A DNA stretch of 18,154 nt, from NCBI GenBank assembly GCA_964587125.1, contig CAZPKC010000025.1:1-18154 (forward strand), given 5' to 3'. Source of the stretch: CAIXLI01 sp964587125. Lineage in GTDB: Bacteria; Pseudomonadota; Alphaproteobacteria; UBA9219. This document shows positions 7,024-14,049 of the stretch, in pieces. Every line of letters begins with the position of its first letter. The stretch's first letter is position 1. A model generated the notes under the pieces. The model was not told where the DNA came from. It saw only the letters and a list, made by a program, of their open reading frames with translations, and ran no database searches. A program made the translations under genes and the position numbers.

Positions 7024-9009
7024 ATGGCTGACTTGTTTCCCACCAATTCCAAGAAAAAAGACGCGACTTATGACGCCAACGATATCGAGGTTCTGGAAGG
7101 CCTCGAGCCCGTGCGGCGGAGGCCTGGCATGTATATCGGCGGGACGGATGAGGGAGCGATGGCTCATCTGGTCGCCGAAGTTCTCGACAACTCGATGGAC
7201 GAGGCCGTCGCCGGGTATGCTTCGTTTATCGAAGTAGAATTGAAGCCGGATAACGTCGTGACGGTGCGCGACAATGGACGCGGGATTCCCGTCGATAACC
7301 ATCCCAAATATCCCGGCAAATCGGCGCTCGAAGTCATCATGACGATGCTGCATTCGGGCGGAAAATTTTCGAACAAGGTTTACGAGACTTCGGGCGGATT
7401 GCATGGCGTCGGGATTTCGGTCGTCAACGCTTTATCCGAAGAACTAACGGTCGAAGTCGCGCGCGACAAGCAGCTTTACGTCCAGCATTACAGCCGGGGC
7501 GCTCCGCAGGGAAAACTCAAGAAGATGGGCGCGGTTAACAAACGCGGCACATCGGTAACTTTCCAGCCCGACGTCGATATTTTCGGCTCCAAAGCGCATT
7601 TCAAGCCAGCCGTTTTGTTCCGCATGGCGCGGTCGAAGGCCTATTTGTTTCGCGGCGTCGAGGTCCGCTGGAGCTGCGATCCTTCGTTGATTAAAGCCGA
7701 CGACAAGACTCCGGCGCAGGCGGTTTTACATTTTCCGGGCGGACTTTCGGATTATCTGGCTTCGACTTTGGAAGAACGCGAGACGCTGACCGAGCAAATG
7801 TTTTCCGGCGTCGCCGATTTTCCAGACAATCAGGGCCGCGTCGAATGGGCTGTCGCGTGGCCCGTTGACGGCGAAGGATTTTGCAGTTCGTACTGCAATA
7901 CCGTCCCGACGCCCCAAGGCGGAACGCACGAAAGCGGCATGAGGTCGGCTTTGCTGCGCGGATTGCGCGCGTACGGCGAATTGACCGGAAATCGACGTGC
8001 AACGGCGATCACGGGCGACGAGGCTTTCGGCAACGCCGTCGTTTTACTGTCGGTGTTCATCAAGAATCCGCAATTTCAGGGACAGACGAAGGAAAAACTG
8101 GCGACAGTTGAGGCTTTTCGCCTAACCGATCAGACGGTCAAGGATCACCTCGATCATTGGCTGGTGGGAGACGCTTTGAGTAGCAAGGCGTTGCTCGACC
8201 AATTGATATTCCGCGCCGAGGAACGCCAACGCGCGAGCCAGGCCAAGGAATTAGCGCGAAAATCGGCCACGCGGAAATTACGCTTGCCCGGAAAACTGGC
8301 CGATTGCTCGCAGAGCGCGGCGTTGGACACGGAAATTTTCCTTGTCGAAGGGGATTCCGCCGGAGGGTCGGCCAAGCAGGCGCGCAAACGCGAAACGCAG
8401 GCGATTTTGCCTCTACGCGGGAAGATTTTGAACGTCGCAAGCGCGACCGTCGATAAACTCCGCGCCAATCAGGAATTGCAGGATTTGACGCAAGCATTGG
8501 GATGCGGCATCGGCTCGGAATTCAATCTCGAAAAATTGCGCTACGACCGCATTATCATCATGACCGATGCCGACGTGGACGGCGCGCACATCGCTTCGCT
8601 TCTCATGACGTTTTTCTATCGCGAAATGCCCGGGCTGATCGCAGCGGGGCGCGTGTATCTGGCGCAGCCGCCTTTATACCGGATCACGCAGGGAAGCATG
8701 ACTCGCTATGCCCGCGACGACGCGCATAAGGATGAATTATTGGCGAGCGTTTTCGACAAACGCGGAAAAATCGAGATCAGCCGATTTAAAGGCCTCGGCG
8801 AGATGATGCCCGCGCAATTGCGCGAGACGACGATGAATCCCGCCACGCGGTCTCTCCTGCGCGTCGTGATTGCGGCAAAAGGCGAGGAAAGCGCCGACGA
8901 GATCAAGGAGACCGAGGATTTGGTCGAGAGCCTGATGGGGCGCAAGGCCGAATTGCGGTTCCAGTTCATTCAGGAGAACGCAAGATTCGCGAGGGACGTG
9001 GATGTGTAG
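7024..9009 (+). CDS. parE: DNA topoisomerase IV subunit B
   Basis: ParE is the ATPase subunit that works with ParC to decatenate sister chromosomes. The N-terminal GHKL ATPase shows EVLDNSMDEA (likely catalytic Glu 52 and Mg-binding Asn 56), DNGRGIPVD, and GGLHGVGISVVNA. The transducer domain follows, then the TOPRIM with LVEGDSAGGSAKQ (Glu 442) and the DADVDG metal motif (Asp 515 and 517). The C-terminal GyrB tail is complete (FKGLGEMMPAQL). At 661 residues it lacks the large insert found in many GyrB proteins, and the LPGKLADCSQ and NARFARDVDV segments read as ParE rather than GyrB, the main alternative. It stands 57 bp after upp and may have its own promoter. Confidence 0.92.
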   Translation: MADLFPTNSKKKDATYDANDIEVLEGLEPVRRRPGMYIGGTDEGAMAHLVAEVLDNSMDEAVAGYASFIEVELKPDNVVTVRDNGRGIPVDNHPKYPGKSALEVIMTMLHSGGKFSNKVYETSGGLHGVGISVVNALSEELTVEVARDKQLYVQHYSRGAPQGKLKKMGAVNKRGTSVTFQPDVDIFGSKAHFKPAVLFRMARSKAYLFRGVEVRWSCDPSLIKADDKTPAQAVLHFPGGLSDYLASTLEERETLTEQMFSGVADFPDNQGRVEWAVAWPVDGEGFCSSYCNTVPTPQGGTHESGMRSALLRGLRAYGELTGNRRATAITGDEAFGNAVVLLSVFIKNPQFQGQTKEKLATVEAFRLTDQTVKDHLDHWLVGDALSSKALLDQLIFRAEERQRASQAKELARKSATRKLRLPGKLADCSQSAALDTEIFLVEGDSAGGSAKQARKRETQAILPLRGKILNVASATVDKLRANQELQDLTQALGCGIGSEFNLEKLRYDRIIIMTDADVDGAHIASLLMTFFYREMPGLIAAGRVYLAQPPLYRITQGSMTRYARDDAHKDELLASVFDKRGKIEISRFKGLGEMMPAQLRETTMNPATRSLLRVVIAAKGEESADEIKETEDLVESLMGRKAELRFQFIQENARFARDVDV

Positions 9010-9035
9010 AACTTGCGTAGGATTGAGAAAGAAAG

Positions 9036-9062
9036 ATGGATATCCGCTTTCGCGGGGATGAC
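9036..9062. repeat. Hairpin resembling a dispersed extragenic palindrome
   Basis: The sequence ATGGATATCCGC-TTTC-GCGGGGATGAC can fold with CCGC at 9044-9047 against GCGG at 9052-9055. It resembles the short GGATCCCCGC-TTTC-GCGGGGATGAC element scattered between genes in many Alphaproteobacteria, here slightly decayed on the left arm. It lies 27 bp after the parE stop and could also help end transcription, although no T-run follows. Confidence 0.45.
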
Positions 9063-9110
9063 GCTGTAAATAAATAGAAATAATTAAAACAACTTAGCTA
9101 GTTTCTTTCA

Positions 9111-9116
9111 TATAAT
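9111..9116 (+). promoter_or_regulatory. Isolated consensus -10 hexamer upstream of lon
   Basis: A perfect TATAAT occurs in an AT-rich stretch about 137 bp before lon. No good -35 hexamer is found 16-18 bp upstream, so at most it marks a secondary housekeeping promoter. Confidence 0.25.
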
Positions 9117-9188
9117 CCGCGAGCAGGAGAAATTTCCTTTCCGCGTGCGATATGTTCACAATCGCCAGCAAATCCTTGTTTTTCGCGC

Positions 9189-9217
9189 CTTGATATGGTC
9201 GATTTGCGTTACCATAT
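9189..9217 (+). promoter_or_regulatory. Putative heat-shock (sigma-32/RpoH) promoter of lon
   Basis: CTTGATA at 9189-9195 is followed after 14 bp by taCCATAT at 9210-9217. These match the sigma-32 pattern CTTGAAA-spacer-CCCCATnT at 6 of 7 and about 5 of 7 informative positions. The expected start of transcription is near 9224, about 29 bp before lon. The same stretch can be read as a sigma-70 promoter (TTGATA, 17 bp, CATATA). Heat-shock control is typical of lon. Confidence 0.5.
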
Positions 9218-9231
9218 ATGATTTTAGGAGC

Positions 9232-9252
9232 ATGAAACTGGAAGGATTTTGA
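9232..9252 (+). other. Six-codon leader ORF abutting lon
   Basis: ATG AAA CTG GAA GGA TTT TGA encodes MKLEGF and ends immediately before the lon ATG at 9253, in the same frame. AGGAG precedes it by only 1 nt, a poor spacing. The lon Shine-Dalgarno (GAAGGA, 9241-9246) lies inside it. It may couple translation to lon or be a coincidence. Confidence 0.25.
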
Positions 9253-11667
9253 ATGGACACCCAACCACCTGCTGGCGGCGCTTTGTACCCCATCCTGCCG
9301 TTACGCGATATCGTCGTGTTTCCGCATATGGTCGTGCCCTTATTTGTCGGGCGCGAAAAATCCGTGCGCGCGCTCGAAGATGTGATGCAGGATGACAAGC
9401 ATATTCTCATGCTCACGCAGAAAACGCCGACGCAGGAAGATCCTGCGCCCGATGATCTTTATACCGTCGGAACTATCGGCACGGTTTTGCAGCTTTTGAA
9501 ATTGCCCGACGGAACAGTCAAGGTTCTGGTCGAAGGAACGCACCGCGCCAAGATCACACAGTTTGCGCAGAATCCCGATTTCTTTCAGGCGTTCGCCGAG
9601 CCCGTCGAAGAATTCGTCGGCGACCGAGGCGAATTGGACGCAATCGCGCGCGCCGTCGTCGGACAATTTGACCAATATATCCGCCTGAACAAAAAAATTA
9701 CGCCGGAAGTCCTCGTCACGGTTAATCAGATCGATGAGCCCGCCAAGCTTGCCGACACGATCGCCGCGCATCTGGCTTTAAAGCTCGCGGACAAGCAGGC
9801 TTTGCTCGCGGAAGCCTCGGTCAATAAAAGGCTCGAAAGCATTTTCGGCTACATGGAGGGCGAGATTGACGTTCTGCAGGTCGAAAAGAAAATCCGCACG
9901 CGCGTCAAAAAGCAGATGGAGAAGACCCAGCGCGACTATTACCTGAACGAGCAGATGAAGGCCATTCAGAAAGAACTGGGCGAAGGCGAGGACGGCAAGA
10001 ATGAAGCCGACGAATACCAAAAGAAAATCTCCGAAAAGAAACTCAGCAAGGAAGCACGCGAAAAAGTCGACGCCGAACTCAAGAAACTGAAAAGTATGAG
10101 CCCCATGTCGGCGGAATCTACTGTCGTGCGCAATTATCTGGATTGGATTCTGGATATTCCGTGGCAGGAGAGAACGCGCGTGCGCCGCGACCTGAAAGGC
10201 GCGGAAAAAATCCTCAACGAAGACCATTACGGCCTCGACAAGGTCAAGGAACGCATTCTCGAATACCTCGCGGTGCAGCAGCGCGCGAACAAGATCAAAG
10301 GGCCCATTTTGTGCCTCGTCGGGCCTCCGGGCACAGGTAAAACTTCCTTGGGCAAATCGATCGCGCGCGCCACGGGACGCAATTTCGTGCGCATGTCGTT
10401 GGGCGGCGTGAGGGACGAATCCGAAATCCGCGGGCATCGCCGCACGTACATCGGTTCGATGCCCGGCAAGATCGTGCAGGGAATGAAAAAGGCGAAATCG
10501 TCAAATCCGCTTTTCCTGCTCGACGAAATCGACAAGCTGGGCACGGATTGGCGCGGCGACCCCACGTCCGCGTTGCTTGAAGTGCTCGATCCCGAACAGA
10601 ACCATGCGTTCAACGACCATTATCTGGAAGTCGATTACGATTTGTCGGACGTCATGTTCGTCTGCACCGCCAATACGCTGAAAATGCCGCAGCCCCTGCT
10701 TGACCGCATGGAGATCATCCGGCTGTCGGGATATACCGAGGATGAAAAAATCGAAATCGCCAAGAACCACCTTCTTCCCAAGATTCAGAAGGAGCACGGT
10801 TTCAAGAAGGGCGAATTTTCGATGTCGGAAGACGCCATCCGCGACATTATCCGCTACTACACGCGCGAGGCGGGCGTGCGCAACATCGAGCGCGAAATCG
10901 CCAGCCTTGCCCGCAAAGCCTTGCGCGAGATCGTATCGGGCAAGACGAAATCGGGGCATATTACGCGCCGCAATCTGGAAAAATACCTCGGCGTGAAGCA
11001 ATTCAGATACGGCGAGGTCGAGCCCGAGGATTTGGTCGGCGTCACGACGGGCCTTGCGTGGACGGAAGTCGGCGGCGAATTGCTGACGATCGAAGCTGTG
11101 AGCATGCCCGGCAAGGGCAAGGTCACGACGACCGGAAAACTGGGCGACGTAATGAAAGAATCCGTGCAGGCCGCCGAGTCTTATGTCAAGGCGCGCGCGA
11201 TCGCGTTCGGGGTCAAGCCAAACTCGCTCGACAAACACGATATCCACGTTCACGTTCCCGAGGGAGCGACGCCGAAAGACGGGCCCTCCGCAGGTGTGGC
11301 GATGGTCACATCCATCGTCTCGGTTCTTACCGGAATCGCGGTCAGAAAGGACGTGGCGATGACGGGCGAAATAACTTTACGCGGGCGCGTGTTGCCGATT
11401 GGCGGGTTGAAAGAAAAACTGCTCGCAGCGTTGCGCGGCGGCATTACGACCGTTTTGATCCCCAAAGAAAACGAGAAAGACCTGACCGAAATTCCGGACA
11501 ACGTCAAAAAAGGAATGAGCATCCTTTTAATGAACACGGTCGATGAAGTGCTGAAACACGCCCTCGTGCGGCCTGTCGTGCCTATCGAGTGGGATGAAAA
11601 CGCCGAAGCCGAAATGATGGCGCAGAAAGCGAAAGAACGCGCGGAAGAAGACGTCGTGAAGCATTAG
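9253..11667 (+). CDS. lon: ATP-dependent Lon protease
   Basis: Lon is a cytoplasmic hexameric AAA+ serine protease that degrades misfolded and regulatory proteins, including cell-cycle factors in Alphaproteobacteria. The 804-residue product has the normal length. An N-terminal substrate-binding domain begins at YPILPLRDIVVFPHM, followed by a coiled coil. The AAA+ module has Walker A GPPGTGKTS at 357-365 and Walker B FLLDEIDKL around 421-429. The protease domain has the catalytic dyad S679 (KDGPSAG) and K722 (GGLKEKLLA), the same numbering as in E. coli. The start follows GAAGGA by 6 nt. Its last 105 bp, residues 771 to the stop, are duplicated 1289 bp downstream, and a convergent gene overlaps its stop codon. 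Confidence 0.98.
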   Translation: MDTQPPAGGALYPILPLRDIVVFPHMVVPLFVGREKSVRALEDVMQDDKHILMLTQKTPTQEDPAPDDLYTVGTIGTVLQLLKLPDGTVKVLVEGTHRAKITQFAQNPDFFQAFAEPVEEFVGDRGELDAIARAVVGQFDQYIRLNKKITPEVLVTVNQIDEPAKLADTIAAHLALKLADKQALLAEASVNKRLESIFGYMEGEIDVLQVEKKIRTRVKKQMEKTQRDYYLNEQMKAIQKELGEGEDGKNEADEYQKKISEKKLSKEAREKVDAELKKLKSMSPMSAESTVVRNYLDWILDIPWQERTRVRRDLKGAEKILNEDHYGLDKVKERILEYLAVQQRANKIKGPILCLVGPPGTGKTSLGKSIARATGRNFVRMSLGGVRDESEIRGHRRTYIGSMPGKIVQGMKKAKSSNPLFLLDEIDKLGTDWRGDPTSALLEVLDPEQNHAFNDHYLEVDYDLSDVMFVCTANTLKMPQPLLDRMEIIRLSGYTEDEKIEIAKNHLLPKIQKEHGFKKGEFSMSEDAIRDIIRYYTREAGVRNIEREIASLARKALREIVSGKTKSGHITRRNLEKYLGVKQFRYGEVEPEDLVGVTTGLAWTEVGGELLTIEAVSMPGKGKVTTTGKLGDVMKESVQAAESYVKARAIAFGVKPNSLDKHDIHVHVPEGATPKDGPSAGVAMVTSIVSVLTGIAVRKDVAMTGEITLRGRVLPIGGLKEKLLAALRGGITTVLIPKENEKDLTEIPDNVKKGMSILLMNTVDEVLKHALVRPVVPIEWDENAEAEMMAQKAKERAEEDVVKH
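11563..11667 (+). repeat. Direct repeat, left copy (lon 3' end)
   Basis: The last 34 codons plus the stop of lon match 12852-12956 at 104 of 105 positions. The only difference is C at 11652 against T at 12941, a silent Asp change. Similarity ends abruptly at the TAG on the right and one base before codon 771 on the left. The repeat is an edge of the 1289-bp unit described in the findings. Confidence 0.97.
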
Positions 11668-12755
11668 CGAATATGCGCTCCGGGATTAATGGTGTTTTTC
11701 GCGCCCGTTTCTGCCCTTGGCCAGTTATCGAGGAAAGTTCGGCCGAAGGCCTTGGTCGAAGAAAGAACGTCGTCCGATGCGGCAAGAGCCGAAAATCCGT
11801 CGCGGCCATAATAGTCGCCGCGCCGGTTGAATTCCCCGTCAACCAGAAAAATTTGCGAATCTTTGGGAACGCGCAGCAAGCCCGCCTGCCGATAGACCCA
11901 TGTATTTTGATCGCGCTCGAAACCGACGTATCCCGACAGGTGGTCAAGAACGGGGCCTTCTTTGTCCCGAAGAGCGATGGCATGGCGGATGATCGGCAAT
12001 TCTTCGAGAACGGCGATTTTGTAGTGAAGGGCAAGCCTGCCTGTTTGATGCTTGAGAAGTTCAATAAGCGCGCTATTTTTGGTCAAGTTTTCCAAAATCT
12101 GTTTTTCCTGGCTTTTCTTTTTGGAAAGCAACGCTTCGTCGCTCATCGCCGCGTTTTCGGCGCTCTTTTTTATGGCGAGAACGGTGATCTCGCCTTCCGG
12201 ATCGATTAAAACGGGCGTGTATTCCTCGACCATTTCCTTTTCCGCCGTCGCGGGACCGCCGACGAGGCCGTTGGCATCGGTCAGAACCTTCGGGGCGAAA
12301 GACCTGCGAAAAAGGGCGAGGCGAATTTCCGGTTCGTCGGAAAAGGCATGGGATACGAACATAAATCCGCCGCCCGAGAGAAGCTGGAGGCCGACGCGCT
12401 TTTTTCCCCGGATATCGAGGTAATCGGGAAACATGTCCGGGTTGTCCGAGGCGTAGCGCGCGAAAACTTCCCGCGCGGCTTGTTGATTCGCGACTTCCGT
12501 TTCGAAACCGCGGGAGTTCCACGCCACTTCGCGCTCAAGGGAAAAAGAAACGTCCCCGGTCGCGGAAAATTCGCCTTCCGAACGGGGCGGCTCCGCGTAA
12601 CCGGCGACGAAAAGAAAGTCATCGCCGTAAATTTCCATAAAACGCCCGGCGCGCGCATAAAGATCCGCGGAACCGCGGGGAATTTCATACCTACCCCGCG
12701 CCGTCGCCAGAAACCGCCCTTGCGGCGTATCGGAAAAAGTAACTCTGTCCAGCAT
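11664..12755 (-). CDS. Hypothetical protein, convergent to lon, inside the repeat-flanked segment
   Basis: I do not recognise this 363-residue product. It has no signal peptide or membrane segment and reads as a soluble protein. An N-terminal part rich in beta-prone and aromatic residues (about 1-170, for example GRFMEIYGDDFLFVAGYAE) is followed by a Lys- and Glu-rich helical stretch (about 200-265) and a C-terminal part with FLVDGEFNRRGDYYGRDGF. The ATG at 12753-12755 is the only early start, and its ribosome site is weak. Its stop TAA is formed by the complement of bases 11664-11666, overlapping the lon stop by 4 bp and lying inside the duplicated lon tail, so its 3' end may have been set by the event that created the duplication. 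It appears to be the only gene in the bracketed segment. Confidence 0.8.
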   Translation of the reverse strand: MLDRVTFSDTPQGRFLATARGRYEIPRGSADLYARAGRFMEIYGDDFLFVAGYAEPPRSEGEFSATGDVSFSLEREVAWNSRGFETEVANQQAAREVFARYASDNPDMFPDYLDIRGKKRVGLQLLSGGGFMFVSHAFSDEPEIRLALFRRSFAPKVLTDANGLVGGPATAEKEMVEEYTPVLIDPEGEITVLAIKKSAENAAMSDEALLSKKKSQEKQILENLTKNSALIELLKHQTGRLALHYKIAVLEELPIIRHAIALRDKEGPVLDHLSGYVGFERDQNTWVYRQAGLLRVPKDSQIFLVDGEFNRRGDYYGRDGFSALAASDDVLSSTKAFGRTFLDNWPRAETGAKNTINPGAHIR

Positions 12756-12790
12756 AAATTATCTCATGAAATGGATAAAATATCGGGTTT

Positions 12791-12819
12791 ATCGTAGCGG
12801 GCTTTTATTACTTGCACAA
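12791..12819 (-). promoter_or_regulatory. Putative sigma-70 promoter of the 363-residue gene
   Basis: On the minus strand TTGTGC (complement of 12814-12819) and TACGAT (complement of 12791-12796) are separated by exactly 17 bp. The -10 lies about 36 bp before the ATG. The promoter is inside the repeat-bracketed segment, so the unit carries its own expression signal. Confidence 0.45.
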
Positions 12820-12851
12820 TAAAAATGACGCTTTATCCGCGTTGTGATGGG

Positions 12852-12956
12852 CTCGTGCGGCCTGTCGTGCCTATCGAGTGGGATGAAAACGCCGAAGCCG
12901 AAATGATGGCGCAGAAAGCGAAAGAACGCGCGGAAGAAGATGTCGTGAAGCATTAG
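12852..12956 (+). pseudogene. Duplicated lon 3' fragment, right copy
   Basis: This copy carries the last 34 codons and stop of lon with one silent substitution (T at 12941). It has no start codon with a ribosome site, and the upstream frame shows no continuation of lon, so it is a non-functional remnant. Its TAG overlaps by 3 bp the TTA that terminates the next convergent gene, exactly as the true lon end does with the 363-residue gene. Confidence 0.93.
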
Positions 12957-13345
12957 GCTTTGAGCGTCGCCGTTTGGGCTTTTCTATAGAGCCTATAAAT
13001 GAGCAAACTGAACGAAGCGGAAATGCCGGCTGCGATAGTGCAGAATATTCCCGCCTTTGCTTGATTTTGGGCGAAACATTCGGCGCTGGCCCCCAGAAAA
13101 GCTAAACTTATTATTCCGCACGCGACGCCAGACGGGTTCAGAAACGCCGATGCTTTTTTGGCGTCGAATTTATCGTCGATATTTGTAACCGCCAGGGACA
13201 ATTTATCTTTCGCCGTTTTTCTTATCCGCGACACCACGGAAGTGACCATCCTTGCCGCTGGCCTGAAATTTTCCGATACCGATTTTAAACCCCGCGCGGG
13301 TTTTGTTTTACTTCCTTGTTCAGAATGTTTTTCTGGCAGTTTCAT
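12953..13345 (-). CDS. Small two-helix membrane protein, unknown function
   Basis: I do not recognise this 130-residue product. The first 65 residues are polar and basic (KTKPARGLKSV, RIRKTAKDKLSLAV), followed by two hydrophobic segments, about 72-92 (GVACGIISLAFLGASAECFA) and about 98-117 (GIFCTIAAGISASFSLLIYR), with a basic end. The ATG is preceded by AAAGGAAA with good spacing in an AT-rich leader. Its stop lies within the duplicated lon fragment, so in the arrangement without the 1289-bp unit this gene would have been the direct convergent neighbour of lon. Both helices suggest a hairpin in the inner membrane. Confidence 0.65.
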   Translation of the reverse strand: MKLPEKHSEQGSKTKPARGLKSVSENFRPAARMVTSVVSRIRKTAKDKLSLAVTNIDDKFDAKKASAFLNPSGVACGIISLAFLGASAECFAQNQAKAGIFCTIAAGISASFSLLIYRLYRKAQTATLKA

Positions 13346-13472
13346 TATAATTTCCTTTTATAAAATCGGCATCGCCGTTCAAAAATTGAAGCGGGACGTT
13401 ACCACAAAATTTAAAGCGCGTTCAATGAGGTTTTTATTATCTACATTTTAATCTTAGGCATTGCTTGCGGCG

Positions 13473-13958
13473 TTAACCACGTTCACGCATGATGCGGGCT
13501 TGGTCGCGTTTCCATTCGCGCTGCTTGATCGCTTCGCGCTTGTCTTTTTGCTGCTTGCCTTTCGCGAGGCCGATTTCGACCTTCGCGATGCCGCGTTTGT
13601 TGAAATAAATGCCCAAGGGAACGAGCGTCATGCCTTCGCGCTTGACCGCCCCCAACATTTTGTCGATCTGGCGCTTGTGCAGAAGAAGCTGGCGCGGACG
13701 GCGCGTTTCGTGCTGTAAATGAATTCCCGCTTGCTTATATTCGGGAATATAGGCGTTGAGCAGATAAATCGCTCCGTCCTTGGGCATTGCAAACGCTTCC
13801 TGAATGCTGGCCTGCCCCGTGCGCAGGGATTTTACTTCCGTTCCGGCCAGCATGAGGCCCGCCTCGATGGTGTCCGTAATAAAATAATCATGCCGCGCGC
13901 GGCGGTTCAGCGACACGTATCTTTGCGCCAAGGCGCGCTCTTCGGCTTTTGTCGTCAT
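13473..13958 (-). CDS. smpB: SsrA-binding protein SmpB
   Basis: SmpB binds tmRNA and brings it to stalled ribosomes for trans-translation. The product shows the family's signature elements: NRRARHDYFITDTIEAG, then GTEVKSLRTGQASI, the loop YIPEYKQAG, RRPRQLLLHKRQI, GMTLVPLGIYFNKRG, and the basic tail KGKQQKDKREAIKQREWKRD, which acts in the decoding channel. The ATG at 13958 gives 161 residues, normal for the family; a GTG at 13979 would add seven. Neither has a good Shine-Dalgarno. The gene is divergent from slt with about 90 bp between them. SmpB and Lon, also in this window, both deal with faulty translation products, but they are on opposite strands and not an operon. Confidence 0.96.
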   Translation of the reverse strand: MTTKAEERALAQRYVSLNRRARHDYFITDTIEAGLMLAGTEVKSLRTGQASIQEAFAMPKDGAIYLLNAYIPEYKQAGIHLQHETRRPRQLLLHKRQIDKMLGAVKREGMTLVPLGIYFNKRGIAKVEIGLAKGKQQKDKREAIKQREWKRDQARIMRERG

Positions 13959-14049
13959 AAAAACATATTTACCCGACACAAAGGTTGGCGTCTATTATTG
14001 AATCTGTTAAGTGAATCGTTTCCTTTGAATCTCTCCTGCACCGTTGAAA

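Larger units (their letters stand above)
11668..12956. other. Candidate inserted or duplicated unit at the lon 3' end
   Basis: The 1289-bp unit consists of 1184 bp of unique DNA carrying one convergent gene and its promoter, followed by a second copy of the lon tail. Its exact removal by recombination between the repeats would leave lon intact and directly adjacent to the 130-residue gene. No integrase, transposase, terminal inverted repeat or short target duplication is visible, so the class of element, if any, is unknown. Confidence 0.55.

Noticed and set aside
9778..11253. Long open frames of 219 and 250 codons on the minus strand inside lon
   Set aside because: They lie antisense to a certain gene, have composition typical of reversed GC-biased codons and no ribosome sites; they are shadows.
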